Source: an uncultured Lachnospiraceae bacterium
GTDB lineage: Bacteria > Bacillota > Clostridia > Lachnospirales > Lachnospiraceae
Direction: 5' to 3'
Length of the DNA stretch: 32,639 bases
NCBI GenBank assembly: GCA_947626985.1
Contig: CANQUG010000038.1
Coordinates: 1-32,639, forward strand
A program made the position numbers and the translations under genes. The notes beneath the pieces were generated by a model. It was not told the origin of the DNA. It searched no databases and saw nothing but the letters and a program-made list of their open reading frames with translations. Shown piece after piece: positions 31,100 through 32,639 of this stretch; position 1 is the first letter of the stretch, and each line of letters starts with the position of its first letter.

Positions 31100-32332
31100 A
31101 TGGGGAAAATTGAAGGAATAAAAATTCAGAACTATGGAGTGCTTAAAAATATCGTATTGGGGAAAACGAGAACGAAGCAATCTGAAAAAGCGTTGGGAAA
31201 TCTGATTGCAATTATTGGACCCAGCGGAAGCGGAAAAAGCACGTTGGCAGATGCTTTTGGTTTTATAGCAGATTGCCTTGAAATCGGAGTCGAAGCAGCA
31301 TGCGACGCTAATAATCGCGGCGGATTTGAAAGACTGATTTCCCAGGGCGCCACGGAACCGGTTTCTTTTGAAATGTACTACAGGGAATCAAGCAATACAC
31401 GACCAATTACGTATGAACTGGAAATTGATCTGGATAAAACGGGACGACCTTATGTAAAATCTGAAAGGCTTCGGCAGCGGGTGGGTCAATATGGATGGCC
31501 CCGAAGCTTTATGTATTTGCAGGAAGGCAGCGGATATGCTTTTGAAGGGAATGATGACGGAGGCCAGAATGACGATGGAAGTATTATCGGAAAAAAAGTA
31601 GATGTACAGTTGTCAGATCTTCGCCGTCCTGGAATTGTTACCCTGGGAGCAATGAAACAATATAACCGTATTGAGAAATTTTTGGATTTTTTAAGAAGCT
31701 GGTACCTTTGCTATTTTTCGCCGGATGCTGCACGGCGTATACAAACGGCGGCACCCCAGGCTTATTTGGACCGAATTGGGAGCAATATCAATAATGTAGC
31801 GCAATATATGTATCGGGAGAATAAAAGGGAGTTTGAAAAGATTTTACAGGAAATTCAGTCTAAGCTTCCCGGCATTGAAAAGATTGAGCCTCAGAAATTT
31901 GAAAATGGTCAAATGATGCTTCGATTCTACGAAAAAGACTTTAAGGAACCTTTTTATTCACAAAGAATGTCAGATGGAGCTTTGAAGCTTTTTGCGTATT
32001 ATTTGCTTCTCCATGAAAAAAATCCCCGCCAGCTTGTATTTATTGAAGAGCCTGAGAACGGATTATATCATCATTATCTGGGAGAGCTTGCAGAAGAAAT
32101 GAAACGGGAAGTTGGAAGCGGATTTTCCAAACAGTTGTTTATAACAACGCATAGTCCGTTTTTTGTCAATGCATTGGGACCGGATGATGTTTGGGTGCTG
32201 ATGAAAGACATGAAGGGGTATTCGACGATAAAAAGAGCTTCTGAATTTCATTTTGTAAAGGAACTGGCAGAAGAAGGAGTATCCGTTGGCGATATGTGGT
32301 ACAGCAAATATTTTGAAAGCCTGGAGGATTAA
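31100..32332 (+). CDS. OLD/AAA_21-type ATPase, probable defence protein
   Basis: A 410-residue P-loop ATPase. Walker A GPSGSGKS is at 40-47 after an N-terminal strand IKIQNYGVLKNI. The ABC-type signature region is MSDGALKLFAYYLLL, Walker B FIEEPENGL, and the H-loop ITTHSP. This is the AAA_21/OLD-like architecture used by many two-gene phage-defence systems. GGAG six bases before ATG31100 makes it a better start than the in-frame TTG at 31088. The next gene begins directly after the stop, so the two are translationally linked. The codon usage is far more AT-rich than the sulfatase operon, a sign of separate acquisition. The partner is not of the RloB type, so the system is left unnamed. Confidence 0.85.
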   Translation: MGKIEGIKIQNYGVLKNIVLGKTRTKQSEKALGNLIAIIGPSGSGKSTLADAFGFIADCLEIGVEAACDANNRGGFERLISQGATEPVSFEMYYRESSNTRPITYELEIDLDKTGRPYVKSERLRQRVGQYGWPRSFMYLQEGSGYAFEGNDDGGQNDDGSIIGKKVDVQLSDLRRPGIVTLGAMKQYNRIEKFLDFLRSWYLCYFSPDAARRIQTAAPQAYLDRIGSNINNVAQYMYRENKREFEKILQEIQSKLPGIEKIEPQKFENGQMMLRFYEKDFKEPFYSQRMSDGALKLFAYYLLLHEKNPRQLVFIEEPENGLYHHYLGELAEEMKREVGSGFSKQLFITTHSPFFVNALGPDDVWVLMKDMKGYSTIKRASEFHFVKELAEEGVSVGDMWYSKYFESLED

Positions 32333-32639
32333 ATGTATTTTCAGTTTTTAATAGAGGATAAATCAACGGAAATACTGGTCAGTCACGTGATGAACAAGCT
32401 GGAAAAACAACATACCGAAACCCCTGTTTATTGGAAGATAAAATCCTTTTCGGGAATCGGACATTTGCCTAAAGAAGGAAACGTACTGGAACGGAAAACG
32501 GGAAAATTACTGAATGATTTGGCTGTATACATGCGGGGAATCGGTAAAGTACTGCAGGAGATGCAGGATGCAATTTGTGATACCTGGGAAGTACTGGCAG
32601 ATGTGGTCTGTCCCCAGGGACATGCAAAGCTGAAGAAGA
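32333..32639 (+). CDS. TOPRIM-like partner of the ATPase, partial and apparently internally deleted
   Basis: The open frame begins at the base after the ATPase stop codon, with GGAGG inside the upstream gene, and runs off the window. It reads MYFQFLIEDKSTEILVSHVM near the start, with Glu8 and Asp9 where the TOPRIM acidic residue is expected. It then shows GIGHLPKEGN and KTGKLLNDLAVYMRG, a block seen in partners of OLD-like ATPases. At about residue 75 it passes straight to DAICDTWEVLADVVC, which in the homologues I recall lies far downstream, after the acidic core (VVLDND, EEMEAW). About 90 residues including that core seem absent although the frame stays open. If correct, the partner cannot be a nuclease. 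Confidence 0.55.
   Translation, partial: MYFQFLIEDKSTEILVSHVMNKLEKQHTETPVYWKIKSFSGIGHLPKEGNVLERKTGKLLNDLAVYMRGIGKVLQEMQDAICDTWEVLADVVCPQGHAKLKK

Overview
The window looks like a chromosomal segment of a gut-type Bacillota, most likely Lachnospiraceae. This rests on Gram-positive gene types (Bce-like antimicrobial-peptide module, LplB/YtcP sugar permeases, short CcdA plus thioredoxin pair), strong AGGAGG ribosome binding sites, sigma-A promoters, and a GC-rich backbone broken by AT-rich accessory patches. No rRNA, tRNA or CRISPR array was seen, and no ribosomal gene fixes the taxon.

Layout: (1) 1-3.2 kb holds the end of an RNA methyltransferase, a short-chain dehydrogenase, a decayed DAK2/DegV-type fragment among small repeats, and a ccdA-thioredoxin redox pair. 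(2) 3.2-5.45 kb is a patch of damaged genes. Tag-like, MmcQ/YjbR-like, DUF1638-like and large serine recombinase genes each keep recognisable N- and C-terminal ends but have lost the middle. Only a DUF3786 gene looks whole, and imperfect direct repeats bracket the patch. (3) 5.5-7.7 kb holds a PHP-domain phosphoesterase, an unknown protein and an HSL-type esterase. (4) 8.0-12.3 kb is an AT-rich control region followed by an LplB/YtcP-type carbohydrate ABC transporter. (5) 12.3-18.6 kb is a leftward oligopeptide (Opp/Dpp) ABC operon ending in a small membrane protein. (6) 18.7-24.0 kb is a leftward tandem-ACT protein, response regulator, intramembrane-sensing kinase and BceAB-like transporter. 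(7) 24.1-25.0 kb is an amidohydrolase. (8) 25.1-30.85 kb is an AraC regulator divergent from a CUT1 sugar transporter and a cytoplasmic sulfatase, probably a sulfated-glycan import locus. (9) 30.9 kb to the end is AT-rich, with an OLD/AAA-type ATPase followed by a TOPRIM-like partner that appears internally deleted and runs off the window.

Three patterns cut across these regions. Several accessory genes retain both ends but lack the middle. All three ABC substrate-binding proteins have Sec signal peptides without the lipobox cysteine expected in Gram-positives. Each of those three binding-protein genes is separated from a permease gene of its operon by one or two stable stem-loops, which would allow unequal expression. 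The best candidates for something new are the deletion-scarred patch and the ATPase/TOPRIM-like pair. Family names here come from motif reading and memory of the families, not from searches.
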